From positions 66,191 to 130,190 of the forward strand of contig JAZSOH010000025.1 in the NCBI GenBank assembly GCA_045536815.1: a DNA stretch of 64,000 nucleotides. The letters are read 5' to 3'. Origin of the DNA: UMGS1279 sp045536815. Its GTDB lineage: Bacteria > Bacillota > Clostridia > Oscillospirales > Acutalibacteraceae. The notes under the pieces are model-generated. The model was not told the origin of the DNA and made no database searches. It saw only the letters and a list, made by a program, of their open reading frames with translations. The position numbers were made by a program, and so were the translations under genes. Shown here piece by piece: positions 1-7,396 of this stretch (position 1 is its first letter; every line of letters starts with the position of its first letter).

Positions 1-175
1 GTTTATTAGCTTTAAAAAGGTCGGTATCCCTTTTGCTTTTGAACAAATAAATGTCGGCGAAAATTAGGAATAAAAAAGAAACATAATAGGGAAGAAAGAC
101 GCAAATAAAGCCTAGATATATCAGTAAATGTATATTGTTTTGTTTTACTGAGGCAACAGTATTGTTTGCAATCAT
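1..175 (-). CDS. N-terminus of a membrane protein, cut by the window start
   Basis: Reading leftwards from an ATG at 175 gives an open frame of 58 codons that runs off the window. The start is supported by a strong purine-rich ribosome site (AGGGGGA) about 6 bases upstream. The visible part has a short polar N-terminus (MIANNTVASVKQNN), then one long hydrophobic stretch rich in Leu, Ile, Phe and Tyr, then a basic segment (KSKRD), as expected for a membrane protein. Too little is visible to name a family. A promoter-like TTGAAA-17-TACAAT lies just upstream, overlapping the terminator of the preceding gene. Confidence 0.6.
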   Translation of the reverse strand, partial: MIANNTVASVKQNNIHLLIYLGFICVFLPYYVSFLFLIFADIYLFKSKRDTDLFKANK

Positions 176-195
176 TTTATTCCCCCTATTAAAAA

Positions 196-225
196 ATTAG
201 CAACAGGTGATTACCTGTTGCTAAT
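196..225 (-). terminator. Intrinsic terminator after the degenerate P-type ATPase gene
   Basis: A perfect 13-bp stem (196-208 with 213-225) and a 4-base loop, followed on the minus strand by TTTTTT. It lies about 30 bases after the stop of the gene ending at 253. Confidence 0.85.
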
Positions 226-252
226 TGTAACATAAATTTATATTTTTTTCAA
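224..252 (-). promoter_or_regulatory. Promoter for the truncated membrane protein gene
   Basis: On the minus strand TTGAAA (252-247) and TACAAT (229-224) are 17 bases apart. They point at the gene starting at 175. The predicted start of transcription falls inside the upstream terminator hairpin, so the two signals overlap. Confidence 0.5.
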
Positions 253-3249
253 CTATGGGCGTTTTAAAATAACGGGAAGAAAGGTTATGGCCGAAAGTCC
301 TAGCTGTACTAAAAGAAAAATCAATGGAGAGATGGTGGTTAAAATTCCCGAAAAAGCCACGAGAGTTGCAAGTAAAAAGCCTAAAATAGAACAAACCGTA
401 TAAAGAATAAACAAAACGCTTGAAAGCCTTTTAATGTTTATTGCGGCGGTAAGTGTTGCAAAAAGTCCGCAAACAGACTTAGTGCAAACCGCCCCTGCCT
501 CATAGGATTCGGCTTCTTTTGTTATTAAAGAGTACTGGTCGGAGCCATGCCTTGACATCACATAAATACTATCTTTATATAGCCCAAAATAATCACAAAG
601 CATCTCGGCGCTTATGTTCGGGTCACAGTTTTTAACGCAAACAGTTGTACCTGTATTGCAAAGACGTTTAAGCTCGTACATTATTTCATCATCTGCAAAA
701 TATTTAACAACAAATAAAACTGCAGGAGAATTGTCGGTGGCTACGTAAACGGGGAAGTACCCTTTGCGCATAATTTTTTTATCAAGCTCAATCTCGGGGA
801 TATTGTTAAAACCATGGCTTTCCATTAAAATTCGGTTGCCAACAAAAACTCTTCTGTCATTCACCCAACCTGAAACACCCATTTTATCTTCGTAGACTGC
901 CGAATCAACCTCAAGGGGCTTATCACTGGGTGCATCCATAGCTTGTTTGAACATTTCTGCTAAAGGACTACCAATATTCTCTGTAAGGGCAATGGCATCT
1001 AAAATAGCTTGGTACACCGAAACATTGCTAAGTGCTTTCATATCAACTAAACGAATTGTACCGTTAGGGAATAATTCCTTAGAATCGGTTGCAAGTGTAT
1101 TAGAAGCATCTAGCTTTGAAACAGTAGCGTATCCCGAAAGGGTAGCGCCATAGCAATTCAAACGTTTAAGGGCAGACGCTATCGGGAAATCGGTTAAAAC
1201 GAGGGTAGACGGCGCTGAAACAACCAAAAGTAAAAGGGTCAGCAGAGAAAGGGCGTCGACAATAGAACCGGTTAAAATAAGATTTATAATAGAAATAACC
1301 AAACCTGCGGCGGCCAAAACAAGCGAAAGAGACACAATCTTTTTGCTATTTGGGTCCGCACAAAAAGATTTTTTAACAAACTGTTCAACGTTCTTTGTGC
1401 TCTTGGAGTAGCAAATAAGGGCGCCGCTATCAAGCGCATTCCCAACAATTGCATTAGTTGAAGCAGCATTATCTAAAAGGGTAATAGCTTTCTTTGATGG
1501 CGCATTATAAACAAACAAAGAGTTTTTGTAAATTCTTTTTAATCTAGATGCTTTAGATGCAGAAGCGGCAAATAAAGAAAGTATATATAGAGGAACTAGT
1601 GAAAATTGCTCAGAGGAAGTTGTAGCCTGTATCAAGGTATAAGCAAAAATCGAAACGGTGCTTATAGCAAAGGGAAGGTCGGTATTGTGCTTGCCCTTTA
1701 TGAAATCAAAAATGCTCCTAAAAATATCGGTATTTATCAAAGCTGAAAGAATTACAAAACAAAGAAGTAACCCATGGTATACATTTAGACCCATATTTTT
1801 GATTTCATTTGCAATAGGAGTTAAGAAAAGAAGGGAGGAAACAAATAAAACAAAGGTTAAGAATGATTTTAGAAGAGAAACTGTAGAAAGCTTTTTGAGG
1901 TGCTTTAAAATTTTATTCTTATCTTCGCTTTCAAATAAGTCTTCCGTCTGTTCTTCCTCATCATCTTCTCGAGCAAGTGCATTTTTGGATGAGAAAATTT
2001 CCTCTATTACTTCTTCATTATCTTCTTCATCAGAATAAATCGAGTCGAAAATTTGTGTTCCGTCAATATCTTTAAGAGGAGAAGTTTGAATTTCAGGCTC
2101 TTCGCTTTGGGTTGAGCCGTCAAAATAATGCTTCACCGAATTTTCGTCTACTGCATCAAATACCATTGTAGAATCATTGTCTTCTTGCTTTTCTTCTGCG
2201 GCATTTTTTTCATCTGCTTGAGCAGATAATTCTTGCTCATTAAAAGAATCTTCGTTTTTTTCAGTTTTGAGTTCTTTTAAAAGATTATTTACATCATTAG
2301 TGTTTAAATCAACGGTTTGAGAAGAAGAAAAGTTAAACCTTTTTGAAGCTCTCTCTTCAAGGCTTTTGAGGATAGATTCAACACTTTCAAGCTTATATTT
2401 TTCCGCATCCTCTTTTCTAATTTCACCCGATGTTTCGTCGGTCAAATAAGCGTTACATTTATCTACAAGGGAAATAGGTTTTTTGTCTATTACATCGTTT
2501 TCTTCAGCTACAAGTTCAATTTCTTCTATGCTTTCGGCACTTAAACTGTCTTTTGCGGGGACAGGAGTTTCAACAACCTCTTTTGTCTCATTCAAGTTAT
2601 CTGTAAAGCCTGAAGCTTCTTCTGATACATTTTTTTCTTCTTTGCGCTCGGCTTTAAGTTTAGAATATTTTGCACTTTCGGCTTTTAGTTCATTAAACAA
2701 GCTTTCGAAGTCAAGAGATTTGCTTTTTTCTTCGGGAAGTTTTTCTTCAACCGAAACCTCAGGAGTTTTAATAGCTTCAGGTGCGGTGGGTTTAATGGCA
2801 GATTCGGTTTTATCGATAATTTCTTGAATTTGCTTACTGATATCGTCGGTCTCGTTTTTTGGGGAAACGGGAGTAACCTCTTCGGCTTTTACTACATTTT
2901 TTGTAGCATTTTCTCTCGTTTCATTCATAAGCGAGTATAAAAAGTCGGCCGAGGCTTTTGGTTTTTCGGCATTCATTTTAATATTTTCTTCTTTTACAAA
3001 ATGTGTAGTTTCTAAAGAGGGAGTGTCCTCATTTTCTGACAATTTATGTCCCATAATTTCTTCCGGAGTTATAACGCTTTTGGCATGAACTTTAGAATGT
3101 CCAATAGGGGAAATGCCACTAAGCGCATCATTTGGCTCAAGAGGAAGAATATAGTCTAAATCATCATTTTCATTAAGCCTTTCTAAAGCCTCTTTTTCAA
3201 GCTGGGCTTTGAAAGCATCGTCTTTGTTTTTCTTTCCAAAAAGTCCCAT
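253..3249 (-). CDS. Degenerate P-type ATPase-like membrane protein with long acidic N-terminal tail
   Basis: The 998-residue product has two parts. Residues 1 to about 450 are hydrophilic, rich in Glu, Asp, Lys and Ser, and look disordered. From about 455 there are paired transmembrane segments (455-480, 490-510, 525-565, 638-685, 943-995) and soluble parts that follow a heavy-metal P-type ATPase. The nucleotide-domain segment VFVGNRILMESHG (801-813) is close to the family. The catalytic signatures are not: the CPC position reads SAP (678-680), the DKTGT position reads DSKEL (722-726), the TGD loop reads NCD, and GDGxND appears deleted. Pumping by the normal phospho-enzyme cycle is therefore unlikely. 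The start is supported by AAGGGGAG. It lies 18 bases downstream of rlmB, probably in the same transcript. The pseudoenzyme reading is my inference; the motif losses are direct. Confidence 0.75.
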   Translation of the reverse strand: MGLFGKKNKDDAFKAQLEKEALERLNENDDLDYILPLEPNDALSGISPIGHSKVHAKSVITPEEIMGHKLSENEDTPSLETTHFVKEENIKMNAEKPKASADFLYSLMNETRENATKNVVKAEEVTPVSPKNETDDISKQIQEIIDKTESAIKPTAPEAIKTPEVSVEEKLPEEKSKSLDFESLFNELKAESAKYSKLKAERKEEKNVSEEASGFTDNLNETKEVVETPVPAKDSLSAESIEEIELVAEENDVIDKKPISLVDKCNAYLTDETSGEIRKEDAEKYKLESVESILKSLEERASKRFNFSSSQTVDLNTNDVNNLLKELKTEKNEDSFNEQELSAQADEKNAAEEKQEDNDSTMVFDAVDENSVKHYFDGSTQSEEPEIQTSPLKDIDGTQIFDSIYSDEEDNEEVIEEIFSSKNALAREDDEEEQTEDLFESEDKNKILKHLKKLSTVSLLKSFLTFVLFVSSLLFLTPIANEIKNMGLNVYHGLLLCFVILSALINTDIFRSIFDFIKGKHNTDLPFAISTVSIFAYTLIQATTSSEQFSLVPLYILSLFAASASKASRLKRIYKNSLFVYNAPSKKAITLLDNAASTNAIVGNALDSGALICYSKSTKNVEQFVKKSFCADPNSKKIVSLSLVLAAAGLVISIINLILTGSIVDALSLLTLLLLVVSAPSTLVLTDFPIASALKRLNCYGATLSGYATVSKLDASNTLATDSKELFPNGTIRLVDMKALSNVSVYQAILDAIALTENIGSPLAEMFKQAMDAPSDKPLEVDSAVYEDKMGVSGWVNDRRVFVGNRILMESHGFNNIPEIELDKKIMRKGYFPVYVATDNSPAVLFVVKYFADDEIMYELKRLCNTGTTVCVKNCDPNISAEMLCDYFGLYKDSIYVMSRHGSDQYSLITKEAESYEAGAVCTKSVCGLFATLTAAINIKRLSSVLFILYTVCSILGFLLATLVAFSGILTTISPLIFLLVQLGLSAITFLPVILKRP

Positions 3250-3267
3250 TTTTTTCTCCCCTTAAAA

Positions 3268-4053
3268 TTATTTATCAAGACGTTGTCTTGCAACTTCGTA
3301 CATTAAAACACCTGCGGCAACCGAAGCGTTGAGTGAGTTGATTTTGCCACACATCGGCATTGAAATAATGCCGTCGCATTTTTCCTTTACCAGACGGCTA
3401 ATCCCGTTTCCTTCCGAGCCGATTACTATGGCGGTTGCCGATTTATAATCGCTGTTATACCACAAAGAACCATCCATATCTGCGCCAAAAACCCAAACCC
3501 CGCGTTTTTTAAGCTCATCAATAGTATTTGGGATGTTGGTAACCTTGCAAATAGGAACATATTCTAAAGCCCCACTTGCAGATTTTGCTACAGTCGCGTT
3601 TAGAGTAACGCTACGATGCTTTGGAATAATGATGCCGTGAGCACCGGTCGCTTCGGCGGTACGTATTATAGCGCCAAGGTTATGTGGGTCTTCTAAACCA
3701 TCGCATATTATGATAAAAGGTTTTTCACCCTTGTTATCAGCTAAAGAAAAAATATCCTCCAAAGAAGCGTACGACTGAGCAGGAACAAGGGCAATAACGC
3801 CTTGGTGAGTTGCACCACCACTCATAAAGTCAAGCTTGGTTGTCGGAACCTCTTTGATTACAATTTTTCTAGCGCGACATTTTTCAATAATTGGCACTAA
3901 TGCGCCCGAGGTATTACCTTTTGCAACAAAAAGCTTATCAATTTCTCTTCCCGAACGAACGGCCTCTAAAACCGCATTTCTACCAATTATTGTGCCTTTT
4001 TGCGCTTTGTTATCTTCATTTGTATTTATATCTTTATTTTCAAAACCTTGCAA
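3268..4053 (-). CDS. rlmB: 23S rRNA 2'-O-ribose methyltransferase, RlmB/TrmH family (SpoU)
   Basis: A SPOUT-class methyltransferase that uses SAM to methylate a guanosine ribose in 23S rRNA. The N-terminus carries the substrate-binding domain (IIGRNAVLEAVRSG). The C-terminal half has the SpoU motifs: CDGLEDPHNLGAIIRTAEA, then IVIGSEGNGIS, then MPMCGKINSLNASVAAGV. I chose a TTG start at 4053 (261 aa) because AGGGAGG lies 8 bases upstream. A TTG ten codons earlier has no ribosome site. It sits between a small Cys-rich gene and the P-type ATPase-like gene on the same strand. The family is clear; the exact target nucleotide is assumed from RlmB. Confidence 0.9.
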   Translation of the reverse strand: MQGFENKDINTNEDNKAQKGTIIGRNAVLEAVRSGREIDKLFVAKGNTSGALVPIIEKCRARKIVIKEVPTTKLDFMSGGATHQGVIALVPAQSYASLEDIFSLADNKGEKPFIIICDGLEDPHNLGAIIRTAEATGAHGIIIPKHRSVTLNATVAKSASGALEYVPICKVTNIPNTIDELKKRGVWVFGADMDGSLWYNSDYKSATAIVIGSEGNGISRLVKEKCDGIISMPMCGKINSLNASVAAGVLMYEVARQRLDK

Positions 4054-4097
4054 AGTTTTAGCCTCCCTAGTCAAAGCGTTCAAACTTGAATTAGATT

Positions 4098-4313
4098 TTA
4101 AAGTTCAAAATCTTCTTTAGTGAATTTTGGCATATCATTTTGTACCTTAGGTACGCGTTTTAGAGGGTCGTAAGTGAATTTCCTACAATGGTTATCGGCA
4201 GTAACAGGGCCTCTCCATTTACATAAAATAACGTCAAAAGCCGAGCTTTTTCTGCCATAAAAACAGTAATCACAGCTTTTTGAAATCTTTTTATTAAGAA
4301 TAGATTTAGCCAA
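4098..4313 (-). CDS. Small Cys-rich conserved hypothetical protein
   Basis: A 71-residue basic protein starting at TTG 4313; the ribosome site AGAGGTGA lies 5 bases upstream, and a GTG three codons earlier overlaps that site. It contains CDYC, a later ILCKW and a HCRKF cysteine, giving C-x2-C-x14-C-x11-C, which could bind one zinc or iron. The ending is polar (FTKEDFEL). I do not recognise a function. Short proteins of this type resemble ones I know from Clostridia genomes, always as hypotheticals. It ends 44 bases before rlmB and is probably co-transcribed with it. Confidence 0.7.
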   Translation of the reverse strand: MAKSILNKKISKSCDYCFYGRKSSAFDVILCKWRGPVTADNHCRKFTYDPLKRVPKVQNDMPKFTKEDFEL

Positions 4314-4420
4314 AATTTTCACCTCTATTTATATCAATAAATCCTCATAATATATAATAACATATAAAAAGCTTTTTTTCTACATTTTTTGTGATTTTTT
4401 ACAAAAAAATTAAAACCTAC

Positions 4421-4450
4421 AAAAAAACCTCACACCTATAAGGTGTGAGG
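4421..4450 (-). terminator. Intrinsic terminator of coaBC
   Basis: A 10-bp stem, CCTCACACCT with AGGTGTGAGG (4428-4437 and 4441-4450), followed on the minus strand by seven T residues. It lies 20 bases past the coaBC stop. Confidence 0.9.
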
Positions 4451-4469
4451 GCATTAAATAGTATTTAAG

Positions 4470-5669
4470 CTAAATGGTATCTATAAGTTTAATTATTCTG
4501 TCAAAAATTATTTTGGCTGCATCATCTTTTGACATAAGAGGAAGCTCTTCAAAGCCTTTTTTTGTGATGATAGTAATAATATTTGTATTACCTGCAAAGC
4601 CTGAGCCTTCGTCTTTTAGAGAATTTGCGCAAATCATATCACAGTTTTTACTTGCAAGTTTTTTTGAAGAGTTTTCAATAACATTTTCTGTTTCCATTGA
4701 AAAACCGCATATAATTTGACCGACTTTTTTGTTTTCTCCGAGATACTTTAAAATATCCTTTGTTTTTATAAGTGCAAGGGACATACTATCCTCATGCTTT
4801 TTGATTTTTTCGTCTGAAATAAATGCAGGAGTATAATCTGAAACGGCGGCAGCCTTAACTATAATATCCATTTCTCCGCTTATTTTAGTAACTGCATTAA
4901 ACATTTCTTCCGCGCTGGTAACAGGAACATCTTTAACAAAACGAGGGCAGGGAACAGTCATCCCACCGTGAACTAGGGTTACATCTGCGCCGCGAAGCAT
5001 AGCGCATTTTGCAAGGGCGACACCCATTTTGCCGCTAGAATGGTTAGTAATAAATCTAACAGGGTCAAGCGCTTCCTTAGTTGCACCCGCAGTAACTAAA
5101 ACCTTTTTGCCTAAAAGGTCTTTTTCCATAGCGATTTCTTTTAAAATATAGTCTAGTAAAACAGTTTCTTCGGGCATACGTCCGTCACCCATATCGCCAT
5201 TTGCAAGCATACCACTGTCTGGGGTCACAATTTCATAACCAAAGCGTCTTAATTTTTCAATATTATCTTGAACGATAGGGTTATGGTACATATTATGATT
5301 CATAGCGGGGGAAATAATTTTCTTGCAAGGACAAGCCATAACGGTAGTTGTGAGCATATCATCGGCAATACCGTTTGCGATTTTCCCAATAACATTTGCA
5401 CTGGCGGGTGCGATTAAAACTACATCGGCTTTTTTTGCAAGAGCAACATGTTCAACGCTAAATTCGAAATTTCGGTCAAAGGTGTCAATCAGACATTTGG
5501 TGCCTGTAAGAGATTCAAAGGTTATGGGGCTAATAAAATTAGTTGCGTTTTTGGTCATAAGTACGTGAACTTCTGCGCCAAGCTTTTTAAGAAAACGCGC
5601 AAGATTGGGTATTTTGTAAGCGGCTATACTGCCGGTAACACCCAAAACAACTGTTTTATTTTTAAGCAC
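4470..5669 (-). CDS. coaBC: Bifunctional phosphopantothenoylcysteine decarboxylase / phosphopantothenate-cysteine ligase
   Basis: Converts 4'-phosphopantothenate and cysteine to 4'-phosphopantetheine in coenzyme A synthesis. The N-terminal flavoprotein CoaC half shows VLGVTGSIAAYK, APASANVIGKIANGIADDML and the PAMNHNMY catalytic segment. The C-terminal CoaB half starts near KVLVTAGATKEALDPVRFITN and contains the KAAAVSDYTP region. I place the start at GTG 5669 (399 aa), which begins MLKNKTVVLGVTG as in homologues and has AAAGGTGG 8 bases upstream; a GTG at 5681 overlaps that site. It is divergent from the transporter and pantothenate kinase genes, so three steps of vitamin B5 use are clustered here. 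Confidence 0.95.
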   Translation of the reverse strand: MLKNKTVVLGVTGSIAAYKIPNLARFLKKLGAEVHVLMTKNATNFISPITFESLTGTKCLIDTFDRNFEFSVEHVALAKKADVVLIAPASANVIGKIANGIADDMLTTTVMACPCKKIISPAMNHNMYHNPIVQDNIEKLRRFGYEIVTPDSGMLANGDMGDGRMPEETVLLDYILKEIAMEKDLLGKKVLVTAGATKEALDPVRFITNHSSGKMGVALAKCAMLRGADVTLVHGGMTVPCPRFVKDVPVTSAEEMFNAVTKISGEMDIIVKAAAVSDYTPAFISDEKIKKHEDSMSLALIKTKDILKYLGENKKVGQIICGFSMETENVIENSSKKLASKNCDMICANSLKDEGSGFAGNTNIITIITKKGFEELPLMSKDDAAKIIFDRIIKLIDTI

Positions 5670-5776
5670 TTTTAAGACCACCTTTTTTAAGATTAAAACA
5701 AAATATTTAAAAACTATTTTGCTTATTATATCATATAAAAATTGAAAAATCTATAGATTTTTATATAAAAGTGTGT

Positions 5777-5926
5777 TATAATGCCAAAGATGGAAGATTG
5801 TTCCATGCCGAATTGCAAATATTCGAAAGAAATTTGACACGGTATGGCGTGGTTTTTTGTCGTTTATGTATTAAATCCCGAATGGCAAAAATGCTTTAGG
5901 GAAGAATAACATTAGGAGGTTTTTCT
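5777..5926 (+). ncRNA. Structured leader (possible attenuator, pan-motif-like) before the pantothenate transporter gene
   Basis: A TATAAT at 5777-5782 precedes a leader with several competing hairpins. TGGAA 5791-5795 pairs with TTCCA 5801-5805. CCATGCCG 5803-5810 pairs with CGGTATGG 5840-5847, enclosing an inner stem with single bulged A residues at 5821 and 5837 and a GAAA loop at 5825-5828. Alternatively CCATGCC 5803-5809 pairs with GGCGTGG 5846-5852, directly followed by TTTTTT, like an intrinsic terminator. A further hairpin spans 5876-5902. Stems with two bulged adenosines before vitamin B5 genes recall the published pan motif, but I cannot run a covariance search. Confidence 0.45.
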
Positions 5927-6586
5927 ATGAGAAAAACAAAAACTTTAGAACTCGTACAAATTTCAATGTTTTCGGCAATCATTATGCTGCTTTCCTTTCT
6001 GCCTTATATTGGTTACATAAGGCTTCCTATAGGAATTCAAGCTACAACAATACATATCCCTGTTATTGTTGGTTCTTTACTTTTAGGTCCAAAGGTTGGC
6101 GGTATTTTGGGCGGTGTCTTTGGGCTAACAAGCTTTATCAATAATACAGTACAGCCGGGGCTTATCTCTTTTTGCTTTTCTCCTATTACCGCGTTATCTC
6201 TTGATATGGGGTGGAAGAGCGCTGCCCTAGCCCTTATAATTTGCTTTGTTCCACGTATTGTTTGTGGCATAGTTCCTTACTATGCTTTAAAAGGATTAGA
6301 AAAGCTTTTTGGTTCATCAAAAATTAAAGAAAAGATTTATATTTTAATTTCGGGTGTTTTAGGCTCTTTCACCAATACCTTACTTGTTATGGGTATGATT
6401 GTTTTATTCTTTGGTGATGCTTATTCGGAAAAAATGTCGGCGGCAAGCGGCGTATTAAAATCGGCGCTAACCCTTGCGATTGCAACTGTTACAACCAACG
6501 GCATTTTCGAGGCAGTTACAGCGGCTTTAATTGCAACTGCCGCAGTTTTGGCAATAAGAAAATCAAAACTTATCACCAAAAGGTAG
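5927..6586 (+). CDS. ECF transporter S component, probably pantothenate-specific
   Basis: A 219-residue integral membrane protein with about six transmembrane segments. It has the substrate-binding-subunit pattern of energy-coupling-factor vitamin importers: an N-terminal helix (LVQISMFSAIIMLLSFLPY), then IHIPVIVGSLLLGPKVGGILGG and FGLTSFINNT. ECF S components bind the vitamin and share an ATPase module (EcfA, EcfA', EcfT), which is not in this window. The substrate is inferred from context: coaX begins 11 bases downstream and coaBC is divergent, so pantothenate (a PanT role) is most likely. Translation starts at ATG 5927 with AGGAGG 7 bases upstream. Folate or another vitamin is not excluded. 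Confidence 0.8.
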   Translation: MRKTKTLELVQISMFSAIIMLLSFLPYIGYIRLPIGIQATTIHIPVIVGSLLLGPKVGGILGGVFGLTSFINNTVQPGLISFCFSPITALSLDMGWKSAALALIICFVPRIVCGIVPYYALKGLEKLFGSSKIKEKIYILISGVLGSFTNTLLVMGMIVLFFGDAYSEKMSAASGVLKSALTLAIATVTTNGIFEAVTAALIATAAVLAIRKSKLITKR

Positions 6587-6597
6587 GGTGAACTTAA

Positions 6598-7362
6598 ATG
6601 ATTTTAGCTATTGATATTGGCAACACAAATATAGTTATCGGCGGTTTTGAGGACAATAAGATTCTTTTTAGAGAAAGGGTTTCCACCAACCAAACTGCAA
6701 CCGACCTTGAATATTCTGTAACTGTCAAAACAGCGTTAGAGGTTCACGGCTATTCTAAGGAAGAGATTAAAGGCGCGGTGCTATCTTCAGTTGTGCCTTC
6801 GGTTACAAACACATTTAAAAGGGCCATAGAAAAATGTTTTGGTGTTAAGCCCTTGGTTGTTGGCCCAGGTGTTAAAAATGGGCTTAGCATTTTAATAGAT
6901 AATCCAAAACAGCTTGGAAGCGACCTTGTTGTAGATGCGGTTGCCGGTATAAATGAGTATCCAGTTCCGCTTATAATTGTTGATATGGGAACGGCTACAA
7001 CCTTTTCGGTTATTGATAAAAAACGCAATTACATTGGCGGACTTATAACAACCGGTATGGCGGTTTCAACCGATGCGCTTATAAGTAGAACTGCTCAGTT
7101 GCCGCGTTTTTCGTTCGATTTGCCCGAAAGGGTAATAGGCAAAAACACTACCGACTGCCTTAAAAGTGGAATTATGTATGCTAATGCCGCAGGTATGGAC
7201 GGAATTATTGAGCGAATAGAAGAAGAACTTGGTGAAGAGTGTACGGTTGTTGCTACGGGTGGTCTTGCAGGTCTTGTTACACCTCTTTGTAAGCGAAAAA
7301 TTATTCTTGACGACGACCTTCTTCTTAAAGGTCTTATGTTAATTTATAAAAAGAATATTTAA
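6598..7362 (+). CDS. coaX: Type III pantothenate kinase
   Basis: Phosphorylates pantothenate, the first step of coenzyme A synthesis. The 254-residue length is normal. The N-terminus has the ASKHA phosphate-binding loop (LAIDIGNTNIVIGGF). Then come the substrate-site Asp region LGSDLVVDAVAGI, the second phosphate motif IIVDMGTATTFSV, and the GGLAGL segment near the C-terminus. Type III kinases are known to need a monovalent cation and to escape CoA feedback. It is 11 bases after the transporter gene, so uptake and trapping of the vitamin are coupled. It ends just before a strong hairpin terminator. Confidence 0.95.
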   Translation: MILAIDIGNTNIVIGGFEDNKILFRERVSTNQTATDLEYSVTVKTALEVHGYSKEEIKGAVLSSVVPSVTNTFKRAIEKCFGVKPLVVGPGVKNGLSILIDNPKQLGSDLVVDAVAGINEYPVPLIIVDMGTATTFSVIDKKRNYIGGLITTGMAVSTDALISRTAQLPRFSFDLPERVIGKNTTDCLKSGIMYANAAGMDGIIERIEEELGEECTVVATGGLAGLVTPLCKRKIILDDDLLLKGLMLIYKKNI

Positions 7363-7370
7363 AAACTTAA

Positions 7371-7396
7371 GCCGTGGGAAATTCCCACGGCTTTTT
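7371..7396 (+). terminator. Intrinsic terminator between coaX and malQ
   Basis: A 9-bp GC-rich stem, GCCGTGGGA with TCCCACGGC (7371-7379 and 7383-7391), followed by TTTTT. It lies between converging genes and may also serve malQ, although the minus-strand T-run is weaker. Confidence 0.85.

Noticed and set aside
5777..5926. THF or TPP riboswitch before the ECF S component
   Set aside because: The conserved core sequences of these classes are absent; the hairpins seen do not match their layouts.
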